A program made the position numbers and the translations under genes. Below are positions 42,700 through 51,530 of a stretch of DNA of 64,000 nucleotides, piece by piece (the stretch's first letter is position 1; each line of letters begins with the position of its first letter). The notes beneath the pieces are model-generated. The model ran no database searches and was not told the origin of the DNA. It worked only from the letters and a program-made list of their open reading frames with translations. Source of the stretch: Spongorhabdus nitratireducens (GTDB lineage Bacteria; Pseudomonadota; Gammaproteobacteria; Pseudomonadales; Endozoicomonadaceae); the NCBI GenBank assembly GCA_947387575.1, contig CANDOC010000005.1, positions 1 through 64,000 of the forward strand. The letters run 5' to 3'.

Positions 42700-44913
42700 C
42701 TAGGCTTCTTTTGAGTGGTAGCCTTCGTAGTCGTAGTAGCCCTGGCTATATCCGTAGGCGTCTTTTCTTGTGGGGTCGATTTTGTTGAGTACAACTCCTG
42801 TTAGTGGGGCGCGGGCTTGTAGCAGGCGACCAACACTGTTCTGGATGGCGCTCAGTTGGCCTCGGCCGGCTTCGATTACGTAGAGAAGGCCGTCGCACAA
42901 GCGGGAGACCATCAGGGCGTCGCTTACACTTTGTACCGGTGGACAGTCCAGAATGATGTAATCGTAGTGTTGCTTCAGTTCTTCAATAACAGCCACAAAC
43001 TTTTCGGACGCTAGCAGTTCCTGTGGGTTGGGGGGGAGCATGCCGCAGGGGATCAGGTCGATGCCATCAGCATGATGTATGCATTCATCAGTGGTTGCAG
43101 TGTCTGCCAGCAGATTAGCTAAACCAACAGAGCCGCCTTTAATGCTGAAGTTTTTGCCAACGGTCGGGCGACGCAGATCACAATCTACAAGGAGGGTTTT
43201 ACCCAGCTGACCGAGTGAAAGTGCCAGGTTAGATGCGGTCGACGATTTACCTTCACCGGGCATGGTTGAAGTGATGGCAAACAGTCGGTGTTCCTTGTCC
43301 ATTGCCGTCAAGTTCACACTGGTGCGAATGGTACGAACCGCTTCACCAAAGCCATGCTCGTTTTTATCCATAAAGAGGTTGTGCATTCTGCCTGTTGCCT
43401 GTTTCGGGTTCAGTTTTGGCAGAATTCCCAGTACTGGCAGGTTCAGTTTGTCTTCAATATCCCGAGTGCTGCGAATAGTGTTATTGAGCATTTCAAGCAG
43501 GAAGGCGATACCGCAGGAAATCATTAGGCCAAGAATAGCTGCCAGTGCAATAATCAAGCTCTTTTTGGGTTTAACCGGCTTTTCCGGTGTGAAAGCTTTG
43601 TCTACCACACGTGCATTAGCGGTTTGTAAGTCACTGGTTGCGCTGGTTTCCTGAATACGTTTGAAGAAAGCATCATAGAGATCTTTGTTGGTGCGAACTT
43701 CACGTTCCAGTGCTCGCAGCTTAAACTGGCTGCGGTTAATTTCCTGTACTTTTGCTTTGGCTGTAGCTACCTGGCGGCTCAAGCTACGCTCGTTGGCCTT
43801 GTCATTCTCATAATCACGCTCAACACCCTGTACAATATTACGAATCTGCATTTTAATATTTTGCTGAATGCTGGCCAGTTCACTACGTGCCGAGCGCATT
43901 TTAGGGTGTTTCGGGCCATAGCGGCGGGACATATCTGAAATTTGACGCTCGATCTTTGCCTGTTCCTGTTTCAACTCCTGAATCAATGGGTGAGACAGTA
44001 CAGCCTGCAGGGATTCATAATCTTCTGCCGTCCGCAGCTTGCCTGACTGAATACGTTTGTAAATGGTTTCAGAAATAGCCAGCTTACGACGTACCTGGAC
44101 CAGTTCTGTGGTCAGGGCTTTCAGTTCGTTGCTGGAAAGCGTTAGTACACCTTCCAGGTCAACCAGGTTTTCCTGTTCGCGGTATGCCTGCAGGTTTTTC
44201 TCTGCAACGCGCAGCTTATCAGACAGTTCAGTCAGGCGACCCTGCATCCAGCTGGTAGCATTAAGGGTGAGGGATAGCTTGGACTCCATATAAGATTCGA
44301 TATAGGCGTCCGCTACTGCATTGGCGATTTTTGCAGCCAGTTTGGCACTTTCAGAGGTAGCGTGAATCCGGACAACCTGGGTTTTTTTAACAGGAGCAAT
44401 CGAGATATGTTCACTCAGGGTGTTAATGGTGTCACGTAGTGTGATGTCTTCAACATCTTCTTCAACGGGTGCTTCAAGCCCGAACCAACTGTGCCAGTTA
44501 ATATAGTTAGCATACCATGCGGTTTCCTGCAGGCTGGTATTGAACTCAGGGTTTTGTGTCAGATTAAGCTTTTCAACTACCTTTTCCAGCACGCTGCGTG
44601 ACTTTAATACCTCGAACTGGGTGTTCAGGTAGCTGTCTCCGCCGCCATCAATACCATAAACCTCTTCAATCGATACGACTTTGGCCTGTTCCTGTTCGAT
44701 CTGAAGTACGGTTGTTGCCTGATAAATGGGGGTCAGCTTGAAGACGATTAGTGTCGTAATCAAGGTGACTGCCAGCGTAAAGCCAATAATTGCCCATTTG
44801 TGCGTAGTCAGAACATGAAAAATTTCCCGCAGGGAAATCACATCATCATCCTGTTGAGGGGCTGGGTTAGGCGAGCCCTGTCCGGGCATGGCCAGTTGCG
44901 TATCGCTACTCAT
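42700..44913 (-). CDS. Wzc-like polysaccharide co-polymerase and tyrosine autokinase
   Basis: 737 residues. Wzz-type membrane domain: helix at about 38-58 and a second at about 455-478 flanking a long periplasmic coiled coil. The cytoplasmic BY-kinase domain has Walker A (TSTMPGEGKSSTAS, about 548-561), Walker A' (LLVDCDLRRP) and Walker B (YIILDCPP). The C-terminus carries a tyrosine cluster (YGYSQGYYDYEGYH). It sets polymer length and export through cyclic phosphorylation; the PHP phosphatase at 25504 is the likely partner. It is transcribed from the export unit upstream of the ops leader. Confidence 0.93.
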   Translation of the reverse strand: MSSDTQLAMPGQGSPNPAPQQDDDVISLREIFHVLTTHKWAIIGFTLAVTLITTLIVFKLTPIYQATTVLQIEQEQAKVVSIEEVYGIDGGGDSYLNTQFEVLKSRSVLEKVVEKLNLTQNPEFNTSLQETAWYANYINWHSWFGLEAPVEEDVEDITLRDTINTLSEHISIAPVKKTQVVRIHATSESAKLAAKIANAVADAYIESYMESKLSLTLNATSWMQGRLTELSDKLRVAEKNLQAYREQENLVDLEGVLTLSSNELKALTTELVQVRRKLAISETIYKRIQSGKLRTAEDYESLQAVLSHPLIQELKQEQAKIERQISDMSRRYGPKHPKMRSARSELASIQQNIKMQIRNIVQGVERDYENDKANERSLSRQVATAKAKVQEINRSQFKLRALEREVRTNKDLYDAFFKRIQETSATSDLQTANARVVDKAFTPEKPVKPKKSLIIALAAILGLMISCGIAFLLEMLNNTIRSTRDIEDKLNLPVLGILPKLNPKQATGRMHNLFMDKNEHGFGEAVRTIRTSVNLTAMDKEHRLFAITSTMPGEGKSSTASNLALSLGQLGKTLLVDCDLRRPTVGKNFSIKGGSVGLANLLADTATTDECIHHADGIDLIPCGMLPPNPQELLASEKFVAVIEELKQHYDYIILDCPPVQSVSDALMVSRLCDGLLYVIEAGRGQLSAIQNSVGRLLQARAPLTGVVLNKIDPTRKDAYGYSQGYYDYEGYHSKEA

Positions 44914-45010
44914 TGTTTGCTTCGTATTTAAATAGAATAAATTTTAACGTTCAGGTGACTGCCCCGGTCGAGTCAGCTTGTGCTGATATACGAGGCGCTG
45001 CATCGCTCAA

Positions 45011-45583
45011 TTAGAAGAAGCTTTCTTTGATATTGATGATATCGCCGGGAAGCACTGAATCATCCTGCTTCATGGTGCGCTCTACTTGGCGACCATTAAT
45101 CTCGCGGGTTACCTGAATCGCTTTTTTGTCTGCGCGCTGCGTGAAGCCGCCAGCCAGTGCAATTGCTTTTTCAAGTGTCAGGCCAGGTTCAAATGAGAAA
45201 CCGCCCGGATCTTTTACTTCACCGCTTACAAAGAACTTGCGATATTCAGTGATGGATACGTTGACTTGTGGATCTACAAAGTAGTCTGGCTTGAGTTGGT
45301 TCGTCAGGTGTTTCTGTAATTCACCGACGGTCATACCCTTAACGCGAATCTCTCCCAGGAAGGGGTAAGAGATAGTGCCGGCATCCGTCAAGCGGGTGGT
45401 CACATCCATATCATCTTCACCGAAAACCGTAATATGGATTTCATCACCGGAGCTCAGGCCGTAAGTGGAAAAGCTTACAGGGTCTGCAGCATGAATTGAT
45501 GTAGCGATCAGCAACAGCGTGGCCAGCAGCATTCTCTTCAGTTGTAATGTGCTTTGTGTCAGGTATCTAATAAAAGCAGGCAT
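45011..45583 (-). CDS. Wza-like polysaccharide export protein (short form)
   Basis: The frame is open from 45619; ATG 45583 (MPAFIRYL) gives 190 residues and an ATG at 45532 just before the signal-like segment MLLATLLLIATSIHAAD is also possible. A Poly_export domain (LSSGDEIHITVFGEDDM) and one SLBB domain (FFVSGEVKDPGGFSFEPG split at about 115-135) follow. No lipobox cysteine and no C-terminal amphipathic helix like that of Wza, so it is the short type that works with a separate outer-membrane beta-barrel, probably the one at 45828. The gene ends 98 nt before the Wzc-like gene. Confidence 0.87.
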   Translation of the reverse strand: MPAFIRYLTQSTLQLKRMLLATLLLIATSIHAADPVSFSTYGLSSGDEIHITVFGEDDMDVTTRLTDAGTISYPFLGEIRVKGMTVGELQKHLTNQLKPDYFVDPQVNVSITEYRKFFVSGEVKDPGGFSFEPGLTLEKAIALAGGFTQRADKKAIQVTREINGRQVERTMKQDDSVLPGDIINIKESFF

Positions 45584-45765
45584 TGGGTTGGTTACCTTCA
45601 GAATTGCTGCAGGCAGCATGACATTCGTTCTATTTTAATGGCGGGAGATTGTCGTTCGTTTGTATTCGGGACGCAAGCGTTTGTGAGCAAATACGAGAGG
45701 TTTATACAGCAACCTGTTACTTGTCAGGGATGGGCGTGCCAAAGGTAAAACTGACAGACCAAAAA

Positions 45766-45793
45766 AATACAGGCCGGATCACCGGCCTGTATT
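45766..45793 (-). terminator. terminator of the outer-membrane beta-barrel gene
   Basis: AATACAGGCCGG and CCGGCCTGTATT form a perfect 12-bp stem with a 4-nt loop. On the minus strand it is followed by TTTTT, 35 nt after the gene's stop. The Wza-like gene therefore probably has its own promoter. Confidence 0.88.
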
Positions 45794-45827
45794 ATAGCTC
45801 GCGTTGAGCTGGTGCTTGTAAATTAAA

Positions 45828-47054
45828 TTACAGCGCCAGTTCAGCAGTCAGCATGTAAACGTTACGGCTGTAACCGTCTTCGCTTACGGTGCTTACCTTG
45901 CGGTCTTCATCACGCTTGCTGTGCTCGTAGTTAAGAGACAGGGTCAGATTGCGACGCAGTTTCCAGTCAGCACCCAGCTTGAAGGTGTTGATGTCGCGAT
46001 CCTTGATGGTCTGAGCGGAACGCTGAACTTCTTCGTCGGTGTAGGTGTAACCAGCGTTGGTACTGATGCGGTCAGTCCAGCTGTGCATCCAGCTCAGAGT
46101 AGTGCTGGTGCCCTTGGTGAAGTCAGCATTGGCCGGGTTGTCAGATTCCAGGCCGTAGTCACGGGTAGTGCTCAGCTGGAATACAGAGTGATCAACCGGC
46201 ATGTAGCTTACACCGACTTCCCAACCGGTGAAGTTTTCGGAATCAACACCTTTGGCGTCAGCACTGCGATGACGACGACCGATCTTGGCGTAACCGGTAG
46301 TCTTGGCAGTGGCTTCCCACTCCAGACCGACCAGGTAACTGGTGATTTCGTAGCCTGGCTTAGCGGTGTCGCCGGAACGCTTGTCATATTCCAGATCACG
46401 TTTCTTGACTTCAACCAGTGCGCTGGTCTTCGGCATTACCTTGTAGAATACGGTGGTTCCGAATTCAGTAGTCTTACGGCTACGGCCTTCATAGCTGCCG
46501 TTTTTCTTGTCGTAATCCTGGTCGTTGATGCTGGCGAAAACGTCGAAACGTGCCTTGGCTTCCATGGAACCGAAGCCGTACTTGATGTCAGCCTGCTTGC
46601 GGGTGTACTCAGGAGCGTCCTTGTCAGTAGCACCGTTAATGGTGGAACCTTCGTCGTGGTAAACGCCCAGGTCAAAACCCAGGTCCAGACGGTTACGGCT
46701 GTTGAATTCCTGGTGAACATCGCCCAGCAGCGCGTAATCGGTGAAGTTGGCATCGCTTTCAGCAGAGAAACGCTTGTCGTTTACGTCCAGAGTCAGGGCG
46801 TAAGTGCTCAGGCCTTTCTGGGCCTTGAACTCTACAGAAGGATTAATGTTGTAAACAAAAGAGCCTTTCTCTTTCAGGCCAACGGTGTTGCCGTCACGGT
46901 ATACGTTGTCATCGTAACCGATGGCAGTACGCAGTTCAGGAGTCACTTCGAAGGCACCCAGAGTCAGGTGGCCGGCATCTTCAACAGCTGCAGCAGCGCT
47001 CAGTCCATATCCAGCGAGGGCAACGGCCAGGCTGAGTTTGCTTATCCCTTTCAT
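45828..47054 (-). CDS. outer-membrane beta-barrel protein of the polysaccharide locus
   Basis: ATG 47054 starts a standard signal peptide (MKGISKLSLAVALAGYGLSAAA), preferred over the upstream ATG at 47105; 408 residues. The rest alternates in long amphipathic strands with Asp/Asn/Gly/Tyr turns and ends in a strand YMLTAELAL, as in outer-membrane barrels. It resembles the BBP2-type barrels found with Wza/Wzc genes (VpsM/VpsN region of vibrios). Likely role: pore or anchor for polysaccharide at the outer membrane. Strand count about 16-18 by eye. Confidence 0.75.
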   Translation of the reverse strand: MKGISKLSLAVALAGYGLSAAAAVEDAGHLTLGAFEVTPELRTAIGYDDNVYRDGNTVGLKEKGSFVYNINPSVEFKAQKGLSTYALTLDVNDKRFSAESDANFTDYALLGDVHQEFNSRNRLDLGFDLGVYHDEGSTINGATDKDAPEYTRKQADIKYGFGSMEAKARFDVFASINDQDYDKKNGSYEGRSRKTTEFGTTVFYKVMPKTSALVEVKKRDLEYDKRSGDTAKPGYEITSYLVGLEWEATAKTTGYAKIGRRHRSADAKGVDSENFTGWEVGVSYMPVDHSVFQLSTTRDYGLESDNPANADFTKGTSTTLSWMHSWTDRISTNAGYTYTDEEVQRSAQTIKDRDINTFKLGADWKLRRNLTLSLNYEHSKRDEDRKVSTVSEDGYSRNVYMLTAELAL

Positions 47055-47393
47055 ATTAAATTCTACGCCTTGAGTTTTACGGATGAAAATAGGTGGCACA
47101 TGCATTGTTGCTTATTACGAATATGTATACGAACAAAGTTTCATATTCTTAAATTTCAATGCCAACCTGATTTTGCATTGTATTATAATGGCCGGATAAA
47201 TATAATTTCCAGCGTTAGAGTTTGTACAGTTCAAAAAAATTAATGTTTTTGCTTTTCCGCTACCAGCCTATCGCAGAGCGTAGTTTTTTTTTGTACATTA
47301 CTCCACGCAAGTACAGGATAATAATCTAGGTAACAACAGAATTGTCTGCACTTCTGTTACCCTCGATTTTCTTGGGATGGTAAAGGAATTCAA

Positions 47394-47927
47394 ATGAAAC
47401 CAACAAAATTTGTTGCATCTGCGGCTCTGGCTCTTGCAGCAGCTATGGCCGGTGTTGCCCAGGCTGATCTGGCAACTGATTTGAACACTATGTCTGCTGA
47501 CGCAGCTCTGGCTAAAGCCGTGGAAAGTGGTGCATCTGTAGAAGCGCTGATTGCTGATGCGGCAGCCCAGCTGCAGGGCAGCCCTGCACTGCTGTCTGCA
47601 CTGGTTAGTGCTGCTGTTCAGGCTTATCCTGAACAGGCTGCCCAGATTGTAGGTGTTGCAGTAAGTGCAGCTCCGGCTCAGAAAGTAGCTATCACCAATG
47701 CAGCTGTCGCTCAGCTGGCTGATAACCCGGCTGCTCAGGCTGCTGTTCAGCAAGCTGCAGAGCAGGCTGCTGCTCCTCAGGTTGCAGGTAACCCGGCTCA
47801 GGCTGAAGCTGAAGCGGAAAACACTGAAGTTGAGACACCTCAGCAGGCTGCCCCGATCGCTCCGCCTCCGCCGCCTCCTGCCACTGCTCCTACTCCGGAC
47901 AAGCCGCCGGTTGTCAGCCCGAACTAA
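47394..47927 (+). CDS. alanine-rich secreted protein
   Basis: 177 residues. Clear signal peptide (MKPTKFVASAALALAAAMAGVAQA, split at the AxA site about 24). The mature part is Ala/Gln-rich and helical with repeats like LLSALVSAAVQAYPEQAAQIVGVAV, then an acidic segment and a Pro-rich tail (IAPPPPPPATAPTPDKPP). AAAGGAAT precedes the ATG. It is divergent from the beta-barrel gene and followed by a strong terminator. Similar small Ala-rich exported proteins accompany exopolysaccharide loci, but no function is known. Confidence 0.75.
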   Translation: MKPTKFVASAALALAAAMAGVAQADLATDLNTMSADAALAKAVESGASVEALIADAAAQLQGSPALLSALVSAAVQAYPEQAAQIVGVAVSAAPAQKVAITNAAVAQLADNPAAQAAVQQAAEQAAAPQVAGNPAQAEAEAENTEVETPQQAAPIAPPPPPPATAPTPDKPPVVSPN

Positions 47928-47990
47928 GCAAATTGCATATGCTGCTTAAAAGCTCTGATTGAAATGAAATTTTGATCAGCGTCTTGATAA

Positions 47991-48023
47991 AAAACGCCCG
48001 AATAACCATTCGGGCGTTTTTTT
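47991..48023 (+). terminator. terminator of the alanine-rich protein gene
   Basis: AAAACGCCCGAAT/ATTCGGGCGTTTT with loop AACC, followed by TTT. Stem of 13 bp with a GC-rich core. Confidence 0.9.
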
Positions 48024-48080
48024 ATTTAATTAAAAAATGCATTACGACAAATATATTTTTTAATTAAATTATTTTTTTGT

Positions 48081-48632
48081 ATGACCGATATTCTGAGTAT
48101 GAATATCAGTTTTTTGAATTTCCGATTTTTTTCAGGCTGGATTTGTGCGATAGCGCTTATCAGCTTGTTTTATTCTGGTGCTCCCAGGGCACAAGCCTGT
48201 ACTTGTGCCTCACCGTTGCCCGTTTTCGGTATGTTGGAAACCGCCCGATTGGTAAATCTGCAGAAGCTTGAAGTTGATGCTCTGATCGATACCGGTGCAA
48301 CCACAACCTCAATGGATGCCCGCAATATAAGAATGTATGTGAACCGGCAGGGTAAGCGCTGGGTTTACTATGACTTTGAGCACAAGCGCAGTGGTAAAAC
48401 CGTATCCATGCATCAACCAGTTTCCAGAGTCGCTTATGTTTTGACTCATAAAGGCCCCCCGGCAGAGAGAGCGGTGGTCAAGAATACAATTGCGATTGGC
48501 GATACGCTGCGATTTCTCGAAGTCTCGCTGATCAATCGGAATAAATTCCCTCAGCAGCTGTTAATTGGCAGAAACTACCTGACGGATACAGCTTTGGTGG
48601 ATTCCGGAGCCAAACATCTGCGGGATAAGTAG
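48081..48632 (+). CDS. retropepsin-like / RimK-associated zinc protease family protein (PF05618 type)
   Basis: 183 residues. A signal-like hydrophobic segment (about 12-37) is followed by the domain FGMLETARLVNLQKLEVDALIDTGATTTSMDA (split at about 48-78). DTGA is the retropepsin active-site motif and ends the first lobe; the second lobe contains IGRNYLTD and LVDSGAKH. Family members occur with RimK-type ligases or in envelope contexts. The exported form suggests action in the periplasm. ATG 48099 is an alternative start. The ZrgA-like gene follows after 24 nt. Confidence 0.8.
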   Translation: MTDILSMNISFLNFRFFSGWICAIALISLFYSGAPRAQACTCASPLPVFGMLETARLVNLQKLEVDALIDTGATTTSMDARNIRMYVNRQGKRWVYYDFEHKRSGKTVSMHQPVSRVAYVLTHKGPPAERAVVKNTIAIGDTLRFLEVSLINRNKFPQQLLIGRNYLTDTALVDSGAKHLRDK

Positions 48633-48656
48633 TCTAGGTAAAAATAATCCAGGAAA

Positions 48657-49178
48657 ATGACCAGGGAGTCTGGACTGATGAGAGAATGCAAGCTCTTCAC
48701 CGGGATTGTCCTGAGTGTATTGTTCATATTCTGTGTTGTGCCGGTAAAAGCAGAACCGATTGTTCACCCGGCTGTTGCCCCGGCACGAATTAGTCTGGAT
48801 GTTAATCTCAAGGGCCAAAACCTTACACTTCTGGTTTCAATCGCTTCCCGCTCTTTGCCTTACCTTTCCGGCAATATGCCGGTTGAAAAGCTGGTTCAGA
48901 AGCTTGAAAGTATCAATCGTTTAGTCATTCCAGCAAGCTCAGCAGACTGTGCTGCAGAGCGTTTTCGTATTCATGTTGATGCTCAGCATAATATCAATGG
49001 CTACCAGTCTCTTGAATGCAGCAGGCCTGAAGCATTAGAAACTATCAAACTGGAGCTGTTTGAAGTACTTCCGGAGTTGCAGGAAGTGGATGTCTGGTTG
49101 ATCACAGACACCTGGCAGAATAAGCAGGTCATTCATTCAGGTAGTGAGTTACTTGTTCTCTCGCCGGAGTTGCTCTAA
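48657..49178 (+). CDS. ZrgA/DUF2796-like exported protein
   Basis: 173 residues with a signal peptide (about 10-31, ending VKA). The layout fits DUF2796: an N-terminal beta-strand about a ligand-like domain (ARISLDVNLKGQNLTLLVSIAS), a cysteine pair (SSADCAAERF, QSLECSRPEAL), then LFEVLPELQEVDVWLITD and a final LELLVLSP-like strand. ZrgA proteins of vibrios are His-rich zinc-binding components paired with an ABC ATPase and an FtsX-type permease, which is exactly what follows. Here the His-rich loop is absent. AGGA lies before the ATG. Function as a metal-uptake component is inferred. Confidence 0.6.
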   Translation: MTRESGLMRECKLFTGIVLSVLFIFCVVPVKAEPIVHPAVAPARISLDVNLKGQNLTLLVSIASRSLPYLSGNMPVEKLVQKLESINRLVIPASSADCAAERFRIHVDAQHNINGYQSLECSRPEALETIKLELFEVLPELQEVDVWLITDTWQNKQVIHSGSELLVLSPELL

Positions 49179-49957
49179 TGGAAGATATTGGCAAGAAAGA
49201 CAATGGCATTGATATTTCAGCTTTGGAGCAGAGCCATCAGAACAGTGAAATCCTTAATATACCGCAGCTACAGATACGCCCGGGGGAAACAATTTGTCTG
49301 CAGGGAGAGAATGGCTCAGGCAAAACATCTCTGTTACGGGTGATGGCGGGGCTGGGAAAAAACTGCAAGGGTTCGGTATCCGTTTTAGGCCAAAATCTGG
49401 CCAGTATTAAATACCAGGAGCTTGAGCGGCTGAGAGCTGACTATATCGGATTTGTATTCCAGTACTACCGACTTGTCCCCTATCTGAGTGCTTTTGACAA
49501 TATTATGCTGCCTTGTCATTTCTCTGCCCGCCGCCGCCGGGAGGCAATAGGAAGGGCAGCAGCGAAGCATATTGATGTGCCATCTGTTGGTCAGAGAAAA
49601 GACTCTGCCATAATGCAAAAAGTATCAGAAGATGCATTTCGCCTCATTCGTAAATTAAGCCTTAAAGACCCCTCCAGACTTTCAAAAAATGCATCCGACT
49701 ATAGTGCCGGACAGCAACAACGCTTTGCTATTGCCAGAGCGCTTATTGGTAATCCCAGACTGGTGCTGGTTGATGAGCCTGCTTCGGCCATGGATACCAA
49801 AGGTAAGCGGGCCGTTTATGAGTTGATTCTCAATGAGTGCCGGGAAACAGGTGCCACGCTGGTTTGTACGACCCATGATGATATGTCGGATATGGGTTTT
49901 GACCGTTACCTTGATATGGGTGAGCTAAATCTGGCAAAGGAGCCTGAAATCCGGTGA
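49178..49957 (+). CDS. ABC transporter ATP-binding protein (LolD/MacB type)
   Basis: 259 residues. Walker A GENGSGKTSL (about 46-55), Q-loop FVFQYYRLVP, signature YSAGQQQRFAIARAL (SAGQQ instead of the usual SGGQQ), Walker B LVLVDEPASAMD and a switch histidine in TTHDD. It overlaps the preceding stop by one base and the permease start by 4 nt, so the three genes are translationally coupled. This ATPase class drives mechanotransmission-type FtsX permeases. Substrate may be a metal by analogy with zrg systems. Confidence 0.87.
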   Translation: MEDIGKKDNGIDISALEQSHQNSEILNIPQLQIRPGETICLQGENGSGKTSLLRVMAGLGKNCKGSVSVLGQNLASIKYQELERLRADYIGFVFQYYRLVPYLSAFDNIMLPCHFSARRRREAIGRAAAKHIDVPSVGQRKDSAIMQKVSEDAFRLIRKLSLKDPSRLSKNASDYSAGQQQRFAIARALIGNPRLVLVDEPASAMDTKGKRAVYELILNECRETGATLVCTTHDDMSDMGFDRYLDMGELNLAKEPEIR

Positions 49958-51129
49958 TTCTTTTTAAAATCATGCGAAGCAGTCTTGTCAGACGAAAAGT
50001 AAGGCTGGTAGTGTCCACGCTTGCACTGGCCTTCAGTGTGATGTTGCTGCTGACTTTGGTACATATTGACGCTGTTGTTCACCGTTATGCAAAGCACTTG
50101 TCAGCCAGTACCGATCTTGTTGTAGGGGCTCCTGCGCAGTCCTCTCATCTGGTGCTGTACAGTTTGTTTGGTATTGGTACTCCTCCACCTGACCTGCCTT
50201 CAGATATTTATAATAATTTGAGGGATAACCCAGAGGTATCAAGAGCAGTGGCCGTTTCGGTGAGGGAAAGCCACCGCGGCTTTGTTGTGACAGGCGTTAC
50301 ATCGGGCTACTTCGATATGTTGCACCTGAATACTGAGGCGGGTGATGCCGATGGTTCAACGGGTTTACCTTCTTTCAGTGACAGGCTGTCCGTGTTGATA
50401 GGCTCTAATGTTGCAACCAGTCTGAAGTATAAAGAAGGTGAATTATTGACAGTTGCTGCCGGCTTTATGCCTTCATATGAAGATGAGTATCAGACTCGTT
50501 TTGTGATTCAGCAGATATTGCCGGCAACAGGAACAACTATCGATGATACCATTCTGGTACCCATAGAAGGTTTGACTTTTGCCCGGGCCCAACATGGTCT
50601 CGCAGCGTCGAATATTATCAGTTATATCATGGTTAAACTTCATAACCGGCAGGCTTTACTTGCAATGCAGCAAGTCTTTTCACGACAGGCAGGTGCCCCG
50701 GTTGAGGTCGCCATTCCTGCCGTTGAGCTGCAGTTGCTCACGGATTATGAAGAAATGATTAACACTGTAATGATGGCCATGATTGCCATTATCAGTGCTT
50801 TGGCCCTTGTTATGGTTTTCTTCAATTTATCAGCAAGTTTTGCTGAAAGGCGTCAGGAGCTTGAGCTGTTACGTATGGTTGGAGCTCGTCCGATCCAGAT
50901 AGCAAGCCTGACGTTAGCTGAACCTGTGGGGCAGGTAATCGTGGCCATTATAATTGGCACTCTATCCTACTTTATTGCCTGTGCGGGACTGCACTATTTC
51001 TTTCCTGCGATGATTGGCCTTGAACTTTCACTGCAGCAGGTGTCATGGCTTCTTTTGGTGTTTATGGCGGGCTTCAGTTTTGCCTGTCTGCCCGCCTGGA
51101 AGATCTATGCGGTCAGTCGAAGGATATAG
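49954..51129 (+). CDS. FtsX/MacB-type ABC transporter permease
   Basis: 391 residues, GTG start overlapping the ATPase stop (GTGA). One helix at about 18-38, a large periplasmic domain (about 45-265), then three helices with the FtsX core (MVFFNLSASFAERRQELELLRMVGARPIQIASL split at about 288-320). It pairs with the ATPase at 49178 and the exported ZrgA-like protein. MacB-type permeases usually handle lipoproteins or extrusion, so the direction of transport is uncertain. Confidence 0.87.
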   Translation: MILFKIMRSSLVRRKVRLVVSTLALAFSVMLLLTLVHIDAVVHRYAKHLSASTDLVVGAPAQSSHLVLYSLFGIGTPPPDLPSDIYNNLRDNPEVSRAVAVSVRESHRGFVVTGVTSGYFDMLHLNTEAGDADGSTGLPSFSDRLSVLIGSNVATSLKYKEGELLTVAAGFMPSYEDEYQTRFVIQQILPATGTTIDDTILVPIEGLTFARAQHGLAASNIISYIMVKLHNRQALLAMQQVFSRQAGAPVEVAIPAVELQLLTDYEEMINTVMMAMIAIISALALVMVFFNLSASFAERRQELELLRMVGARPIQIASLTLAEPVGQVIVAIIIGTLSYFIACAGLHYFFPAMIGLELSLQQVSWLLLVFMAGFSFACLPAWKIYAVSRRI

Positions 51130-51144
51130 TTACCTGCTGTTGAA

Positions 51145-51309
51145 TCAGGTAATAAAGCCTTTTTTTAATTTGTCGTCTGTCTCTGTGAAAAATATACGAC
51201 CACAATCGGAACACTGAAATTTTTTTCGATTGCGGTTGGATATTGTCTTCTCAAAAAAAGTACGCTTTATTCGGTACAGCTTCGTCTCTTTATTGCAGTA
51301 TTGGCACAT
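51145..51309 (-). CDS. 54-residue zinc-ribbon protein
   Basis: A short frame on the minus strand with two CxxC knuckles: MCQYCNKETKLYRI at the start and QCSDCGRIFF at about 32-41, 28 residues apart, then a charged tail ending KKGFIT. The ATG is preceded by GGGAAAAGG. Two correctly spaced knuckles are unlikely by chance and mark a zinc-ribbon fold. It is convergent with the permease gene, 15 nt from its stop. Function unknown; proximity to a putative metal-uptake set could be incidental. Confidence 0.65.
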   Translation of the reverse strand: MCQYCNKETKLYRIKRTFFEKTISNRNRKKFQCSDCGRIFFTETDDKLKKGFIT

Positions 51310-51399
51310 TGGCCTTTTCCCTTCTGGCTTATCTTTATTTTATAGGGCGCGGGCAGGGTTTATTTTCTGTTGGAATTATGAATGTTTTGTTGCTTCTCC

Positions 51400-51408
51400 G
51401 GGGGGGGG
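51400..51408. repeat. homopolymer G tract (9 G)
   Basis: Nine consecutive G in the 221-bp gap between the zinc-ribbon gene and the kinase 3' end. No supported reading frame crosses it. It may be slippage-prone. The rest of this gap shows nothing recognisable. Confidence 0.9.
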
Positions 51409-51530
51409 CTGGAGCCTGATTTTATCATGAGTTACGGTCTTGGCAGTACTTCCGTCGTCATATGCCGGTTTTACCACCTGAGCCGGAGACTAAAACAGGT
51501 TAATCAAAAGAAAGATAACGGGGAACTCTA

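Noticed and set aside
45921-47243. 440-codon open frame on the plus strand
   Set aside because: It is the exact antisense of the beta-barrel gene, whose signal peptide, strand pattern and terminator are convincing; the plus frame reads as low-complexity Val/Gly-rich sequence.
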